A DNA stretch of 64,000 bases. Source: Gaetbulibacter saemankumensis DSM 17032. GTDB taxonomy: Bacteria; Bacteroidota; Bacteroidia; Flavobacteriales; Flavobacteriaceae. A program made the translations under genes and the position numbers. The notes beneath the pieces were generated by a model, which was not told the DNA's origin, made no database searches, and worked only from the letters and a program-made list of their open reading frames with translations. Below, one piece after another: positions 9,917 through 19,266 of this stretch (its first letter is position 1; every line of letters begins with the position of its first letter). The DNA lies in assembly GCF_000425645.1 (NCBI RefSeq), contig NZ_AUDV01000006.1, positions 248,001 through 312,000 of the forward strand. The letters run 5' to 3'.

Positions 9917-10825
9917 ATGGCTAAGGCAACTAAAAAACAAGCTTTAGGGAGAGGATTATCGGCTCTATTAAAAGATCCAAATAACGACATTCAATCGGTT
10001 CAAGATAAAGGTGCCGATAAAGTTATTGGCAATATCATTGAGCTAGATATAGATTTTATTGAAGTTAACCCGTTTCAACCACGTTCTAACTTTAGTGAAG
10101 AATCACTTCGTGAGTTAGCATCTTCTATAAAAGAGTTGGGAATTATCCAACCAATCACCGTTAGAAAACTAGGCTTTAATAAATACCAGTTGGTATCTGG
10201 AGAACGTCGTTATCGCGCTTCTAAATTATTAAATTTAGAGACTATTCCTGCCTATATAAGAATTGCAAACGACCAGGAATCGTTAGAAATGGCCTTGGTT
10301 GAAAACATACAGCGTCAAGATCTAGACCCAATAGAAATTGCATTATCTTACCAGCGACTAATTGACGAAATTAATTTAACTCAAGAACAAATGAGTGAGC
10401 GTGTTGGTAAAAAACGGTCAACCATTACCAACTATTTACGTCTTCTAAAATTAGACCCGATTATTCAAACTGGTATGCGCGATGGATTTATATCTATGGG
10501 ACATGGCCGCGCTTTAATTGGTATTGAAGACCAGACGATACAGTTAGATATTTACGAAAAAGTGCTTTCTAACGAATTGTCGGTACGCGATACCGAAAAC
10601 TTAATTCGTAATTATAACGAAACAAACGAGGTTAAAGTAGCACCAAAAACAGTGAAAACCAGCATTCCTTCCTATATAAAAGAAGGTATTGGCTCTTTTT
10701 CAGAATACTTTGGACATAAAATTGACGTTAAAGTTTCTAAAAATGGAAAAGGAAAAATTACTATTCCTTTTCATTCTGAGGAAGATTTTAAACGTATTAA
10801 AAAATTAGTTGAAGGTGACAAATAA
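9917..10825 (+). CDS. parB: Chromosome-partitioning protein ParB (Spo0J)
   Basis: Centromere-binding CTPase of the ParABS system. The N-terminus has the LGRGLSALL motif that interacts with ParA. The ParB/sulfiredoxin fold contains NPFQPR, the GERRYRAS nucleotide-binding box near residue 95 and ALVENIQRQDL. A helix-turn-helix follows at about 155-185 (LTQEQMSERVGKKRSTITNYLRLLKL), then a C-terminal dimerisation segment. The length is 302 residues. The next gene overlaps its end, so the cluster parA-parB-DUF5683 is one transcription unit. Confidence 0.95.
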   Translation: MAKATKKQALGRGLSALLKDPNNDIQSVQDKGADKVIGNIIELDIDFIEVNPFQPRSNFSEESLRELASSIKELGIIQPITVRKLGFNKYQLVSGERRYRASKLLNLETIPAYIRIANDQESLEMALVENIQRQDLDPIEIALSYQRLIDEINLTQEQMSERVGKKRSTITNYLRLLKLDPIIQTGMRDGFISMGHGRALIGIEDQTIQLDIYEKVLSNELSVRDTENLIRNYNETNEVKVAPKTVKTSIPSYIKEGIGSFSEYFGHKIDVKVSKNGKGKITIPFHSEEDFKRIKKLVEGDK

Positions 10826-11432
10826 GCTCGTCATAACCAGTATTCTATCATTTTTATTTTGTTTCTGTTTATCAGCTCAGGAAAAAAAAGCAAAAAAAGA
10901 CAAACTTCCTGAAGAAGTTATTCTCGATTCAGAATCTGAGATTGTAACGACTCCAATAAATCCGCTTTCACCCGCTAAAGCGGCTTTTTATTCTGCCGTA
11001 TTACCTGGTTTAGGGCAAGCTTACAATAAAAAATATTGGAAAATACCTCTTGTTTATGCCGCATTAGGTACGGGAACTTACTTCTACATAAACAACAATA
11101 AAGAATATCACCGTTACCGAGATGCTTACAAAAGCCGATTGGCTGGTAACAAAACCGATGAGTTTTATTTCGACCCGGAAGGAAATCAATTAGAAACCCC
11201 CAGGGTAACTACAGAAGGCCTGGAGCGCGCACAGAAATTCTACCGGAAAAACAAAGAAATATCAATTTTGGTTACGCTGGGAATTTATGCCTTAAATATT
11301 ATTGATGCCAACGTGGATGCGCACTTATTACAATACAATGTTGATGAGCGCCTATCGGTAGCACCACATTATAAAATTGATGAGATTAACGCCAATGGAA
11401 ATCTCGGATTAACATTAAATTTTAGATTTTAA
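10809..11432 (+). CDS. DUF5683-type exported/membrane protein
   Basis: Protein of 207 residues with an N-terminal signal peptide (KLVITSILSFLFCFCLSAQ), a Lys-rich linker, and a core (NPLSPAKAAFYSAVLPGLGQAYNKKYWKIPLVYAALGTG-like region near residue 50) typical of DUF5683. Hydrophobic helices lie at about 75-95 and 155-170. Function unknown. The reading begins at TTG 10809; GTG 10815 is an equally good start and would still give the signal peptide. Both overlap the end of parB, which indicates translational coupling. It sits between parB and dapB. Confidence 0.8.
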   Translation: MKVTNKLVITSILSFLFCFCLSAQEKKAKKDKLPEEVILDSESEIVTTPINPLSPAKAAFYSAVLPGLGQAYNKKYWKIPLVYAALGTGTYFYINNNKEYHRYRDAYKSRLAGNKTDEFYFDPEGNQLETPRVTTEGLERAQKFYRKNKEISILVTLGIYALNIIDANVDAHLLQYNVDERLSVAPHYKIDEINANGNLGLTLNFRF

Positions 11433-11434
11433 AT

Positions 11435-12139
11435 ATGAAAATTGCTTTATTAGGATACGGAAAAATGGGTAAAACCATTGAGCAAATTGCCATAAATCGT
11501 GGACATGAAATTGTTCTAAAAGTAGATAAAGATGATAAGGATTATGACATTACCATAGCTGATGTTGCGATTGATTTCAGCATCCCTACTGTGGCCTATA
11601 ATAACATCTCTAATTGTTTAAACAATGGCGTTCCCGTAATTTCAGGAACCACAGGTTGGTTAGACAAATATGATGATGCCGTAGCTTTATGTAAAGAAAA
11701 AAATGGAGCTTTTATTTACGCTTCGAACTACAGTTTGGGAGTTAATATATTTTTCGAACTAAATAAAACTTTAGCGAAAATGATGACTGCCTTAAAGCAG
11801 TACAATGTGAGTATGGAAGAAATTCACCATACTCAAAAGCTTGATGCCCCTAGCGGAACAGCTATTTCTTTAGCTAACGACATCATTGCTAATAACAGTA
11901 ATTATAACCAATGGAAATTAGAGGAATCAGGCAATCAGGTCATTCCAATTGCAGCGAAACGTATCGAAGATGTTCCAGGAACCCATACCGTAACTTACGA
12001 GAGTGAAGTTGACACCATAACAATTGAACACGTTGCCCATAACAGACAAGGCTTTGCCTTAGGTGCTGTTGTTGCTTCGGAGTGGATTGTTGGTAAAACC
12101 GGCATTTTTACCATGAACGATGTGTTAAACATTGGTTAA
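11435..12139 (+). CDS. dapB: 4-hydroxy-tetrahydrodipicolinate reductase
   Basis: DapB reduces the dihydrodipicolinate precursor with NAD(P)H in the diaminopimelate/lysine pathway. The Rossmann motif GYGKMGKTIEQIA is at residues 7-19, followed by VISGTTGWLDKY. The catalytic motif EIHHTQKLDAPSGTA near residue 130 holds the His pair and the Lys. At 234 residues it is shorter than the E. coli enzyme (about 270), as is usual in Bacteroidota. It starts 2 bp after the DUF5683 gene. Confidence 0.95.
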   Translation: MKIALLGYGKMGKTIEQIAINRGHEIVLKVDKDDKDYDITIADVAIDFSIPTVAYNNISNCLNNGVPVISGTTGWLDKYDDAVALCKEKNGAFIYASNYSLGVNIFFELNKTLAKMMTALKQYNVSMEEIHHTQKLDAPSGTAISLANDIIANNSNYNQWKLEESGNQVIPIAAKRIEDVPGTHTVTYESEVDTITIEHVAHNRQGFALGAVVASEWIVGKTGIFTMNDVLNIG

Positions 12140-12204
12140 CATCATTTCAAACTGTAACTAACCAAATGGTTTTGCTACAAACTAACAATTAAATATTTTC
12201 TATT

Positions 12205-13785
12205 ATGACGCTTACGCAGTGGTTTGTTTTTATTTTAATAATTCAGGTAATTCATGGTTTAGGCACCTGGAAATTATACACAAAAGCCGGTAAACAAGCA
12301 TGGGAAGCCTTTGTTCCTGTTTATAACGGTATTGTTTTAATGAAAATAATTAACCGCCCCTGGTGGTGGGTTATACTATTGTTTTTACCCATTGTAAACC
12401 TTATTATGTTTGCAGTTATTTGGGTAGAAACCGCACGCAGTTTTGGCAAGAACAGTTATTTAGACACCTTTCTAGCCGTAGCAACTTTAGGCTTTTATAA
12501 TTATTATTTGAATTATGCGGCACAGATATCATACATAGAAAACCGCAGCCTAACTCCAAAATCTGGATCGGGGGAATGGACAAGTTCAATTTTATTTGCT
12601 ATTGTAGCTGCCACTATTGTACACACCTATTTTATTCAGCCATTTACTATTCCGTCATCATCTTTAGAAAAATCTTTGTTAGTTGGCGATTTCCTATTTG
12701 TAAGTAAATTTCATTATGGTGCACGTGTTCCTATGACCACGGTTGGAGCACCTATGGTACATGATACTATTCCCGTATTAAAAACAAAATCGTATTTATT
12801 TGACGACCACAAAGGCAGCAAATCTTGGAAAAACAAATTACAACTTCCTTACTTAAGAATTCCTGGTTTTGAAAGCATTGAACGCAACGATATTGTTGTG
12901 TTCAACCAGCCCGCCGATACCCTGTTAGATATGAATAATTTTCATCCTGACAGAAATTACTATAAACCTATTGATAAAAAAACCAATCTGGTAAAACGAT
13001 GTGTGGGCGTACCTGGAGATTCTTTAGAAGTTCGCAATGGCTTTGTATACATTAATGGCGAAAAAAATGTGCTGCCAGACCGAGCGCATTTACAATTCAG
13101 TTATTATGTGCAGCCGAAAACCAATCAATTTAACCCGGCCTATTTAAAAGAACGGTATGACATTACGGATGGCTTTGGCATAGGCATAGCAAACCAAAAT
13201 AACACCTATTATTTCTCGGCTATTTCAGATGAGGCTTTATCGAAATTTAAAAACCACCCGAACGTTGCTAGTATTACTCCTATCATTCAGGAAAAAGGCG
13301 TACGAGATTCTAAAATTTTCCCGCACGATCCTAATTATAACTGGAATACCGATTTCTTTGGTCCGTTATACATTCCCGAAGCTGGAAAAACCATCGCTAT
13401 TAATTTAGATGTACTACCTCTCTACAAGCGCGTTATTACCGAATACGAAGGCAATACTCTACAAGTTAAAGGCAATCAAATATTAATTAATGGTGAAGTT
13501 GCCAATACTTACACTTTTAAACAGGACTACTATTGGATGATGGGAGATAACCGTCATAATTCTATAGATGCCCGTGCCTGGGGATTTGTACCCTTCGATC
13601 ATGTTGTTGGTAAACCTGTATTTATTTGGATGAGTTGGGATGGTAAAAGTCCACGTTGGGAACGTTTCTTCACGACCGTTGGAGGAAGTGGTGAACCAAC
13701 ATCATATTTAATTCCTTTCTTAGTGCTATTATTTGGTTATTTAGGATTTAACAAATACAGACAACACAAAAAAACGAAGAATTAA
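12205..13785 (+). CDS. lepB: Signal peptidase I, long flavobacterial form
   Basis: Membrane-bound serine/lysine signal peptidase that removes signal peptides from Sec substrates. The N-terminal ~110 residues form a hydrophobic domain resembling DUF5684, with several helices. The next transmembrane helix leads to box B (FTIPSSSLEKSLLVGD near residue 150, nucleophile Ser in PSSSLE). The general-base Lys is in VKRCVGVPGDSLEVRNG near residue 265, and box E is MMGDNRHNSIDARAWGFVP near 440. At 526 residues it is far longer than typical enzymes because of the N-terminal domain and an insertion of more than 150 residues between the Lys box and box E. The C-terminus has another hydrophobic helix and a basic tail. 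Confidence 0.93.
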   Translation: MTLTQWFVFILIIQVIHGLGTWKLYTKAGKQAWEAFVPVYNGIVLMKIINRPWWWVILLFLPIVNLIMFAVIWVETARSFGKNSYLDTFLAVATLGFYNYYLNYAAQISYIENRSLTPKSGSGEWTSSILFAIVAATIVHTYFIQPFTIPSSSLEKSLLVGDFLFVSKFHYGARVPMTTVGAPMVHDTIPVLKTKSYLFDDHKGSKSWKNKLQLPYLRIPGFESIERNDIVVFNQPADTLLDMNNFHPDRNYYKPIDKKTNLVKRCVGVPGDSLEVRNGFVYINGEKNVLPDRAHLQFSYYVQPKTNQFNPAYLKERYDITDGFGIGIANQNNTYYFSAISDEALSKFKNHPNVASITPIIQEKGVRDSKIFPHDPNYNWNTDFFGPLYIPEAGKTIAINLDVLPLYKRVITEYEGNTLQVKGNQILINGEVANTYTFKQDYYWMMGDNRHNSIDARAWGFVPFDHVVGKPVFIWMSWDGKSPRWERFFTTVGGSGEPTSYLIPFLVLLFGYLGFNKYRQHKKTKN

Positions 13786-13822
13786 CGTTAAAATTCTTAG
13801 GTAACCGAAGTTATTAACACCA

Positions 13823-14446
13823 ATGAATATATTAATTCATCCAACATACTTTCCGAGTATTGCACATTTTTCTGCTATTGCAGCCGCAGAACATGTGATT
13901 TTGGAAGTTCAGGATAACTTTGTAAAACAAACCTATAGAAACCGCGCTTATATTTATGGTGCTAATGGCAAATTAGCGCTTAATATTCCGGTAATATTCT
14001 CACAAAAGAACCGATTAAAATACCACGAGGTTAAGGTTTTTAATGAGGAAAACTGGCAAAGTTTGCATTGGAAATCTCTACTGTCGGCTTATAGAACCTC
14101 TCCCTTTTTTGAATATTATGAGGATGAGCTTTACCCGTTATTTCATGAAAAGGTGGAATATTTATTAGACTTTAATTTAAAGTGCTTCCAAACGATTTTA
14201 GATTGTTTACAGCTAGATATTCCTATGTCAAAAAATGAAATATTTGAAAAAGAACCCGCTAATGTTAAGGATTGTCGTTACTTAGTCCATGCGAAAAAAG
14301 AACCAGAATACAAATTTACCGAATACACACAAGTGTTCAGTGAAAAACACGGCTTCATTTCAAACCTGAGTATCTTAGATTTACTTTTTAATGAAGGCCC
14401 TAATGCCCTAACCTATCTTGAAGAACAAACTTTAACCATTCCGTAA
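13823..14446 (+). CDS. WbqC family protein
   Basis: Cytoplasmic protein of 207 residues matching the WbqC-like family (PF08889): HPTYFPSIAHFSAIAAAEHVILE at the N-terminus, then FVKQTYRNRAYIYGANG and LNIPV. The motif SLHWKSLLSAYRTSPFFEYYEDEL follows near residue 75. The family occurs in polysaccharide biosynthesis clusters, but its biochemical role is not settled, and there is no such cluster here. It lies between lepB and a DUF6122 gene, whose ATG overlaps its stop (TAATG). Confidence 0.87.
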   Translation: MNILIHPTYFPSIAHFSAIAAAEHVILEVQDNFVKQTYRNRAYIYGANGKLALNIPVIFSQKNRLKYHEVKVFNEENWQSLHWKSLLSAYRTSPFFEYYEDELYPLFHEKVEYLLDFNLKCFQTILDCLQLDIPMSKNEIFEKEPANVKDCRYLVHAKKEPEYKFTEYTQVFSEKHGFISNLSILDLLFNEGPNALTYLEEQTLTIP

Positions 14447-14754
14447 TGCTTCAACCTCTCGTTCATTACAGTTGCCATGTGTTTCTTCCTCTAGTAGTGG
14501 CACTCCTATTTTTTAAAAGTCAATGGAAAATAGCATTTTTAATTATGCTTTCAGGTATATGGATTGATATCGACCACCTATTGGCTACTCCTGTATTCTC
14601 ACCAAACCGCTGTAGTATTAATTTTCATCCTTTACATAGCTATTACGCGATTATTGTCTATAGTATTCTAAGCAGCATTAAAAAGACCCGATTAGTAGGT
14701 CTGGGCTTAATTCTACACATTATTTCCGATACGGTAGATTGCAGTTTTATGTAA
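14446..14754 (+). CDS. DUF6122-like small membrane protein
   Basis: Protein of 102 residues with three predicted membrane segments and His/Asp motifs (WIDIDHLLATPVF and NFHPLHSYYA, then HIISDTVDC near the end). These suggest a membrane-embedded metal site like that of integral membrane metal-dependent hydrolases. I match it to DUF6122 with moderate confidence. The start ATG overlaps the stop of the WbqC gene, so the two are translationally coupled. Its stop lies 1 bp from the end of the convergent phosphatase-fold gene, leaving no room for a dedicated terminator. Confidence 0.75.
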   Translation: MLQPLVHYSCHVFLPLVVALLFFKSQWKIAFLIMLSGIWIDIDHLLATPVFSPNRCSINFHPLHSYYAIIVYSILSSIKKTRLVGLGLILHIISDTVDCSFM

Positions 14755-14755
14755 C

Positions 14756-15778
14756 CTAATTAATAGACAGAGAAGCCATTATAGGATAGTGGTCGGAGTA
14801 TTTTTCGTAATAAGTTTTAAAACTATTTACGGTAAAGGATTTATCGACAAAAATATAGTCTATTCTTACAGGAAAAAATTTTAAATCATAAGTGCTTCCA
14901 TAACCATGTCCAGCTTCCCGAAAACTATCATTTAGATTACTTTTAATTTCTCTATAAACATAGGAAAATGCCGTGTTATTTAAATCACTACACACAACCA
15001 TTCGATACTTACAGGCTTTTTTATGCTCTAAAAATAGTTCCGTTTGCTCTTGTTGCCTTTTAAACGTACTCCCTACCCGATTGATTAATCGTTCGGAATC
15101 TTCATTCTTAAAATGTTCAATATCTTTTGTGATTCGTAAAGATTCCAAATGCACGTTATATACTCGCAAGGTATCTATATCCTTAACAATATCTACAAAT
15201 ATAGCATTATTCGGGGTGTTTGGAAATTCAACGGATCCCGAATTAATAATTGGGAATTTTGAAAATATGGCTTGACCATGTTTCGTTTTATTTCCCGATA
15301 CCTGCTCAAATTTATATTTAAAAAAAGACAAATCTACTGCTTTACCTGGATGATATTCTTGAATACACAACACATCCGGCGCTTGCTCCTTTACAAAGTT
15401 CACTATTTTAGTATCAATACCTTGTTCAGGAATCCAGTCGTATAAATTAAAGAGACGTACGTTATAATTCATCACTTTAATAGTATTGCTCAATTCCTTG
15501 TTATTTGATGAAGAAAACTTATAAATAGACCCAAAAAACACATAACCTATACCCAACACCAGAAGGGATAAAATAAGCTCTTTCTTTAATTTTATCAACC
15601 AATAAATGAAGAACAACAAATTACTTAAGATTAGAAAAGGGGCTCCTAAATTTAATACTGAAAGTATTGCGAAGGTTTTAGGCGGAAAAAAAGGCAATAC
15701 ATAAGAAAACAAAAGTACCACGGCCACTATTACATTTAGCAGATAGATAAATTTATTTATAATACTTAAGTTTTTCAT
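14756..15778 (-). CDS. Endonuclease/exonuclease/phosphatase-fold membrane protein
   Basis: The N-terminal ~95 residues hold three transmembrane helices. The remainder is an EEP-fold hydrolase with the expected metal-site motifs: NYNVRLFN, DVLCIQEYHPG (Glu), RVYNVHLES, VVCSDLNNTAFSYVY (Asp/Asn), RIDYIFVDK and the final SDHYPIMASL (His). It has 340 residues. The catalytic domain probably faces the periplasm. The substrate (nucleic acid, phospholipid or phosphoester) cannot be deduced. It lies just downstream of two rhomboid genes on the same strand, a common Flavobacteriaceae arrangement. Confidence 0.86.
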   Translation of the reverse strand: MKNLSIINKFIYLLNVIVAVVLLFSYVLPFFPPKTFAILSVLNLGAPFLILSNLLFFIYWLIKLKKELILSLLVLGIGYVFFGSIYKFSSSNNKELSNTIKVMNYNVRLFNLYDWIPEQGIDTKIVNFVKEQAPDVLCIQEYHPGKAVDLSFFKYKFEQVSGNKTKHGQAIFSKFPIINSGSVEFPNTPNNAIFVDIVKDIDTLRVYNVHLESLRITKDIEHFKNEDSERLINRVGSTFKRQQEQTELFLEHKKACKYRMVVCSDLNNTAFSYVYREIKSNLNDSFREAGHGYGSTYDLKFFPVRIDYIFVDKSFTVNSFKTYYEKYSDHYPIMASLSIN

Positions 15779-15814
15779 TTAAAACATCCAGCGATTAATA
15801 CTTAAAACACTAAA

Positions 15815-16651
15815 TTATTTACCTGCACGAAACAAAAATTCCTTTTCCTCTGCTGTTAAACTGTCGTAACCACTTTTACTAATCTTATCTAAGATAACAT
15901 CTATTTTCTTTTGATTATTAAATTCATTAAAATCGGAACCTTGATAACCAGCCATTTTGGCTTTATTTTTATGAACCGTTTTTAATGGTCTCTTTCTTGT
16001 CCATTTAATATTACTCAAAAATTCACCAAATCCCTTCCCTATATCATGTCCCTTAGTTAATTGTTTTGCATAAACAAAGCCCAATAAAGCCCCCCCTAAA
16101 TGCGCTAAATTCCCACCAGCATTAATCCCAAACAAACCAATTACATCCAAAATAACAATTGCTAATCCTATATACCATAGTTTTATGTTAAAGGTGAAAA
16201 AACGTACTTCCTGATAAGGCAAATAAGCACATATAAAAATAAGCAAGGCTCTAATAGCAGCTGAGGCTCCAACTAAAGACGAACTCACACCAAATACCGT
16301 TGGGAACAATGTATAACTAAGCATATATAATAAACCACCACTGATAGCACCTAAAAAATAAATGCTTAGTCCCATTTTAGGACTGAACAAGTTCAAAAAC
16401 ATTTGCCCTATAAAGTAGAGCCAAAGCATATTAAACAGAATATGAATAAAATCGTAATGTATAAATGCATATGTAATGATACTCCAAGGCTTGAGAATGA
16501 AATCGCCTGCATCACTCGGTAATTCTAACCAAACCATGTAACGCCTTAATATCAATCCTAAAACAAAGATTACCACATTAGCTACAATGATTTTCTCAAG
16601 AACATTAAGCCGTTTTAATTTATATTTTACGTCGTCTAACAAGCTACTCAT
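15815..16651 (-). CDS. Rhomboid family intramembrane protease (GASA variant)
   Basis: Six-helix rhomboid core with a cytoplasmic C-terminal tail, 278 residues. The HxxxN motif is HILFNMLWLY. The Ser loop reads SLVGASAAIRA, so the nucleophile is in GASA rather than the canonical GxSG. The catalytic His is in LAHLGGALLGFVY. The Ser/His dyad is therefore intact, and activity is plausible despite the Gly-to-Ala change. The tail (from about residue 205) is basic and ends in a short helical segment, ILDKISKSGYDSLTAEEKEF, also seen in other flavobacterial rhomboids. It shares one base with the preceding rhomboid gene. Confidence 0.88.
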   Translation of the reverse strand: MSSLLDDVKYKLKRLNVLEKIIVANVVIFVLGLILRRYMVWLELPSDAGDFILKPWSIITYAFIHYDFIHILFNMLWLYFIGQMFLNLFSPKMGLSIYFLGAISGGLLYMLSYTLFPTVFGVSSSLVGASAAIRALLIFICAYLPYQEVRFFTFNIKLWYIGLAIVILDVIGLFGINAGGNLAHLGGALLGFVYAKQLTKGHDIGKGFGEFLSNIKWTRKRPLKTVHKNKAKMAGYQGSDFNEFNNQKKIDVILDKISKSGYDSLTAEEKEFLFRAGK

Positions 16652-17397
16652 TAATACCAGCGATTTTGATTAAATTGATTTTTCTTCCAGTACCACATAA
16701 TAATAAAACCTGCTAAAGCGCCTCCAACATGCGCCATATAGGCCGTATTACTAGGACTAAAGAATGACTGCCCTGTAATACCAGATATTAAATCTAAAAT
16801 AATAATTCCCGGAATAAAATACTTCGCTTTTATTGGTATTGGTAAAAAAATTAACATTAGTTCTGCATTCGGGTTTAGCATACCAAAAGCTACCAAAACT
16901 CCCATAATACAACCTGAAGCACCTACCATACTTCCATTGAAAACAGGAAATATATTTTGCAATTCCATTAATTGAGCCTTAGAAATATTACCCATTACTT
17001 TATTAGTAGAGAGCATTTGGGTGATTTGATCTGAAGATAATCCTGAGGCAATTAAATTGTTAAAACTTGGAACGTATTCAAAATAATAATACCCTAATTG
17101 TAAAAGTACAGCACCTAATCCTGCTGAAAAGTAAACAAATAAAAAGCGTTTACTTCCTAACATCTGTTCTACTGGCGTACCAAACATCCATAATGCAAAC
17201 ATATTAAAAAGAATATGTGTTATGCCTCCATGCATAAACATATGTGTAACAATTTGCCAAGGTTGAAAAGCCGGATTTTTAGGAAAATACAAGGCAAACC
17301 ATTCATAAAAAACGCCATTACTTATGGTTAGGGTACCGATAAACACAATAACATTAATAATTATTAGATGTTTTACGGTTTCGGAAATTCTTATCAT
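16651..17397 (-). CDS. Rhomboid family intramembrane serine protease
   Basis: Canonical rhomboid of 248 residues. It has the HILFNMFALWMFG motif, the nucleophile loop SMVGASGCIMGVLVAFG (GASG) and the His motif YMAHVGGALAGFI. A polar insertion of about 50 residues (from SFNNLIASGLSSDQ) lies between helices 3 and 4. It cleaves membrane-anchored substrates near or in the lipid bilayer; the substrates are unknown. The gene follows mutL with 3 bp between them and precedes a second rhomboid, so mutL and both rhomboids form one operon. Confidence 0.92.
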   Translation of the reverse strand: MIRISETVKHLIIINVIVFIGTLTISNGVFYEWFALYFPKNPAFQPWQIVTHMFMHGGITHILFNMFALWMFGTPVEQMLGSKRFLFVYFSAGLGAVLLQLGYYYFEYVPSFNNLIASGLSSDQITQMLSTNKVMGNISKAQLMELQNIFPVFNGSMVGASGCIMGVLVAFGMLNPNAELMLIFLPIPIKAKYFIPGIIILDLISGITGQSFFSPSNTAYMAHVGGALAGFIIMWYWKKNQFNQNRWY

Positions 17398-17400
17398 ATA

Positions 17401-19263
17401 CTAAATAAATTTTTTATCCAACTCCTCGACACTCATTGTTATGAATGTTGTACGGTTAGTTGGTGAAACACTTGGCTCTTTACATGCAAACAATTTATTT
17501 ACCAAATGTTCCTGTTCTTCTCTTTGTAGCGATTGCCCTGTTCTTATTGCTAAACTTTTAGCTAATGACTTCGCTAATAAATCGGTAGCACTAAAATTAC
17601 TTTCAGGCACCTCATTTTCCACATCACTGATAAGCTGTTCCAAAATAATAGACACCTCACTTTCCGGCACACTCACAGGAACACCAGTTATTTCAACAAG
17701 ATCTTCATCTATATTCGAAAATATAAATCCAATATGAGTTAAGTCTTCCATAAGGTTTTCAATGATATGAACCTCATGACTTGAAAAGTGAAGCTGCAGT
17801 GGAAATAATAACTGCTGACTCACCCCTTCTTTAATTGTCATATTTCGGAGAAAATCTTCATACAATATACGTTGATGCGCACGATGTTGGTCTAAGACCA
17901 AAATGCCAGATTTTATAGTACTAACAATATATTTGTTATGAATTTGATACGTCGTTTGAATTTTTTCTACCTCATTATCTTCTGTAAAAATAGTTTCCGT
18001 AGTTTCTTCACTTTCAAACTCAACCCCCTTAAAGTCATCATCCTCATGCTCATTACTCTTAGATTCAAGTCCGACATACAAACTTTCCCAACTGGGAGAA
18101 TCCTTTGAAGCACCACCTCGGGCCGCTGCCACACGAACCCCTGACAAGGCCTCTTCTTTAAAAGGATTAAAGGTTTTATCGACCTCAATAGTAGGGGTTA
18201 TTGTAGGTTTTTTTGAGTAATCGTAAGGCGTATCAAGGCTGGAATCACGATCAAAATCTAAAACAGGTGCAATATTAAACTGCCCTAAACTGTGTTTTAC
18301 GGCAGAACGCAATAAGGCATACAACGTATGCTCGTCATCAAACTTTATTTCAGTTTTGGTCGGATGAATATTAATGTCAATCGTCTCCGGATTTACACTT
18401 AGTTTTAAAAAATAACTAGGATGTGTTCCTGGTTTAAGCAGACCATCGAAAGCTGAACTTATGGCATGATTTAGATAAGCACTTTTCACAAAGCGATTAT
18501 TAACAAAAAAATACTGTTCATTACGAGTCTTCTTGGCATATTCTGGCTTACCAACAAAGCCTGAAATTTTAAGCACCTCAGTATCTTCCTCTACAGGCAC
18601 TAATTTTTCATTAGTTCTATTACCAAAAATATTTACGATACGTTGCCTGTAATTACCAGAAGGCAAATTAAAATTTTCACTCCCATTATTATAAAACATG
18701 AAATTTATGTCAGGGTGTGCCAAAGCGACACGATGAAACTCATCAATCACATGTCTTAATTCTACATTGTTCGACTTTAAAAAATTTCGTCGTGCGGGAA
18801 TATTAAAGAACAGGTTTTTAACACAAATAGACGTTCCGTTTGGCACTACGGCTACATCTTGTGACACCACTTCACTACCTTCAATTTCTATGGTGTGACC
18901 AATATCGTCTAACTCTTGTTTCGTTTTTAACTCTACATGAGCTATCGCAGCAATACTCGCTAAAGCTTCTCCACGAAATCCTTTTGTATTAATTTGAAAT
19001 AAATCTTCGGCGCTCCTAATCTTAGATGTCGCATGACGTTCGAAGCTTAATCTGGCATCAGTTGCACTCATACCTTTGCCATTATCTATAACTTGAACTA
19101 AAGTTTTACCCGCATCTTTAATTATAAGTTTAATTTGAGTCGCATTCGCATCAATGGCATTTTCCAATAACTCCTTTACCACAGATGCCGGACGCTGAAC
19201 AACTTCTCCGGCTGCTATTTGATTTGCAACATGATCAGGTAATAGCTGTATTATATCGGCCAT
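17401..19263 (-). CDS. mutL: DNA mismatch repair protein MutL
   Basis: MutL couples MutS mismatch recognition to strand processing. The N-terminal GHKL ATPase is complete: ENAIDANATQI, DNGKGM, RHATSKIRSAEDL, TKGFRGEALASIA and NGTSICVKNLFFNIPARR. The C-terminal dimerisation domain begins near residue 435 and has a clamp-binding-like QQLLFPLQ. The region that normally carries the endonuclease motif DQHAxxExxxxE reads DQHRAHQRILYE, so Ala and the first Glu are replaced. The late Cys/His box is also not recognisable (CKEPSVSPTNRTTF). The length of 620 residues is normal. Repair function is secure; nuclease activity is doubtful. Confidence 0.95.
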   Translation of the reverse strand: MADIIQLLPDHVANQIAAGEVVQRPASVVKELLENAIDANATQIKLIIKDAGKTLVQVIDNGKGMSATDARLSFERHATSKIRSAEDLFQINTKGFRGEALASIAAIAHVELKTKQELDDIGHTIEIEGSEVVSQDVAVVPNGTSICVKNLFFNIPARRNFLKSNNVELRHVIDEFHRVALAHPDINFMFYNNGSENFNLPSGNYRQRIVNIFGNRTNEKLVPVEEDTEVLKISGFVGKPEYAKKTRNEQYFFVNNRFVKSAYLNHAISSAFDGLLKPGTHPSYFLKLSVNPETIDINIHPTKTEIKFDDEHTLYALLRSAVKHSLGQFNIAPVLDFDRDSSLDTPYDYSKKPTITPTIEVDKTFNPFKEEALSGVRVAAARGGASKDSPSWESLYVGLESKSNEHEDDDFKGVEFESEETTETIFTEDNEVEKIQTTYQIHNKYIVSTIKSGILVLDQHRAHQRILYEDFLRNMTIKEGVSQQLLFPLQLHFSSHEVHIIENLMEDLTHIGFIFSNIDEDLVEITGVPVSVPESEVSIILEQLISDVENEVPESNFSATDLLAKSLAKSLAIRTGQSLQREEQEHLVNKLFACKEPSVSPTNRTTFITMSVEELDKKFI

Positions 19264-19266
19264 GTA

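Noticed and set aside
14446-14756. Missing terminator between convergent DUF6122 and phosphatase-fold genes
   Set aside because: The two stop codons are almost adjacent; transcripts may simply overlap, which is common, so no special meaning is claimed.
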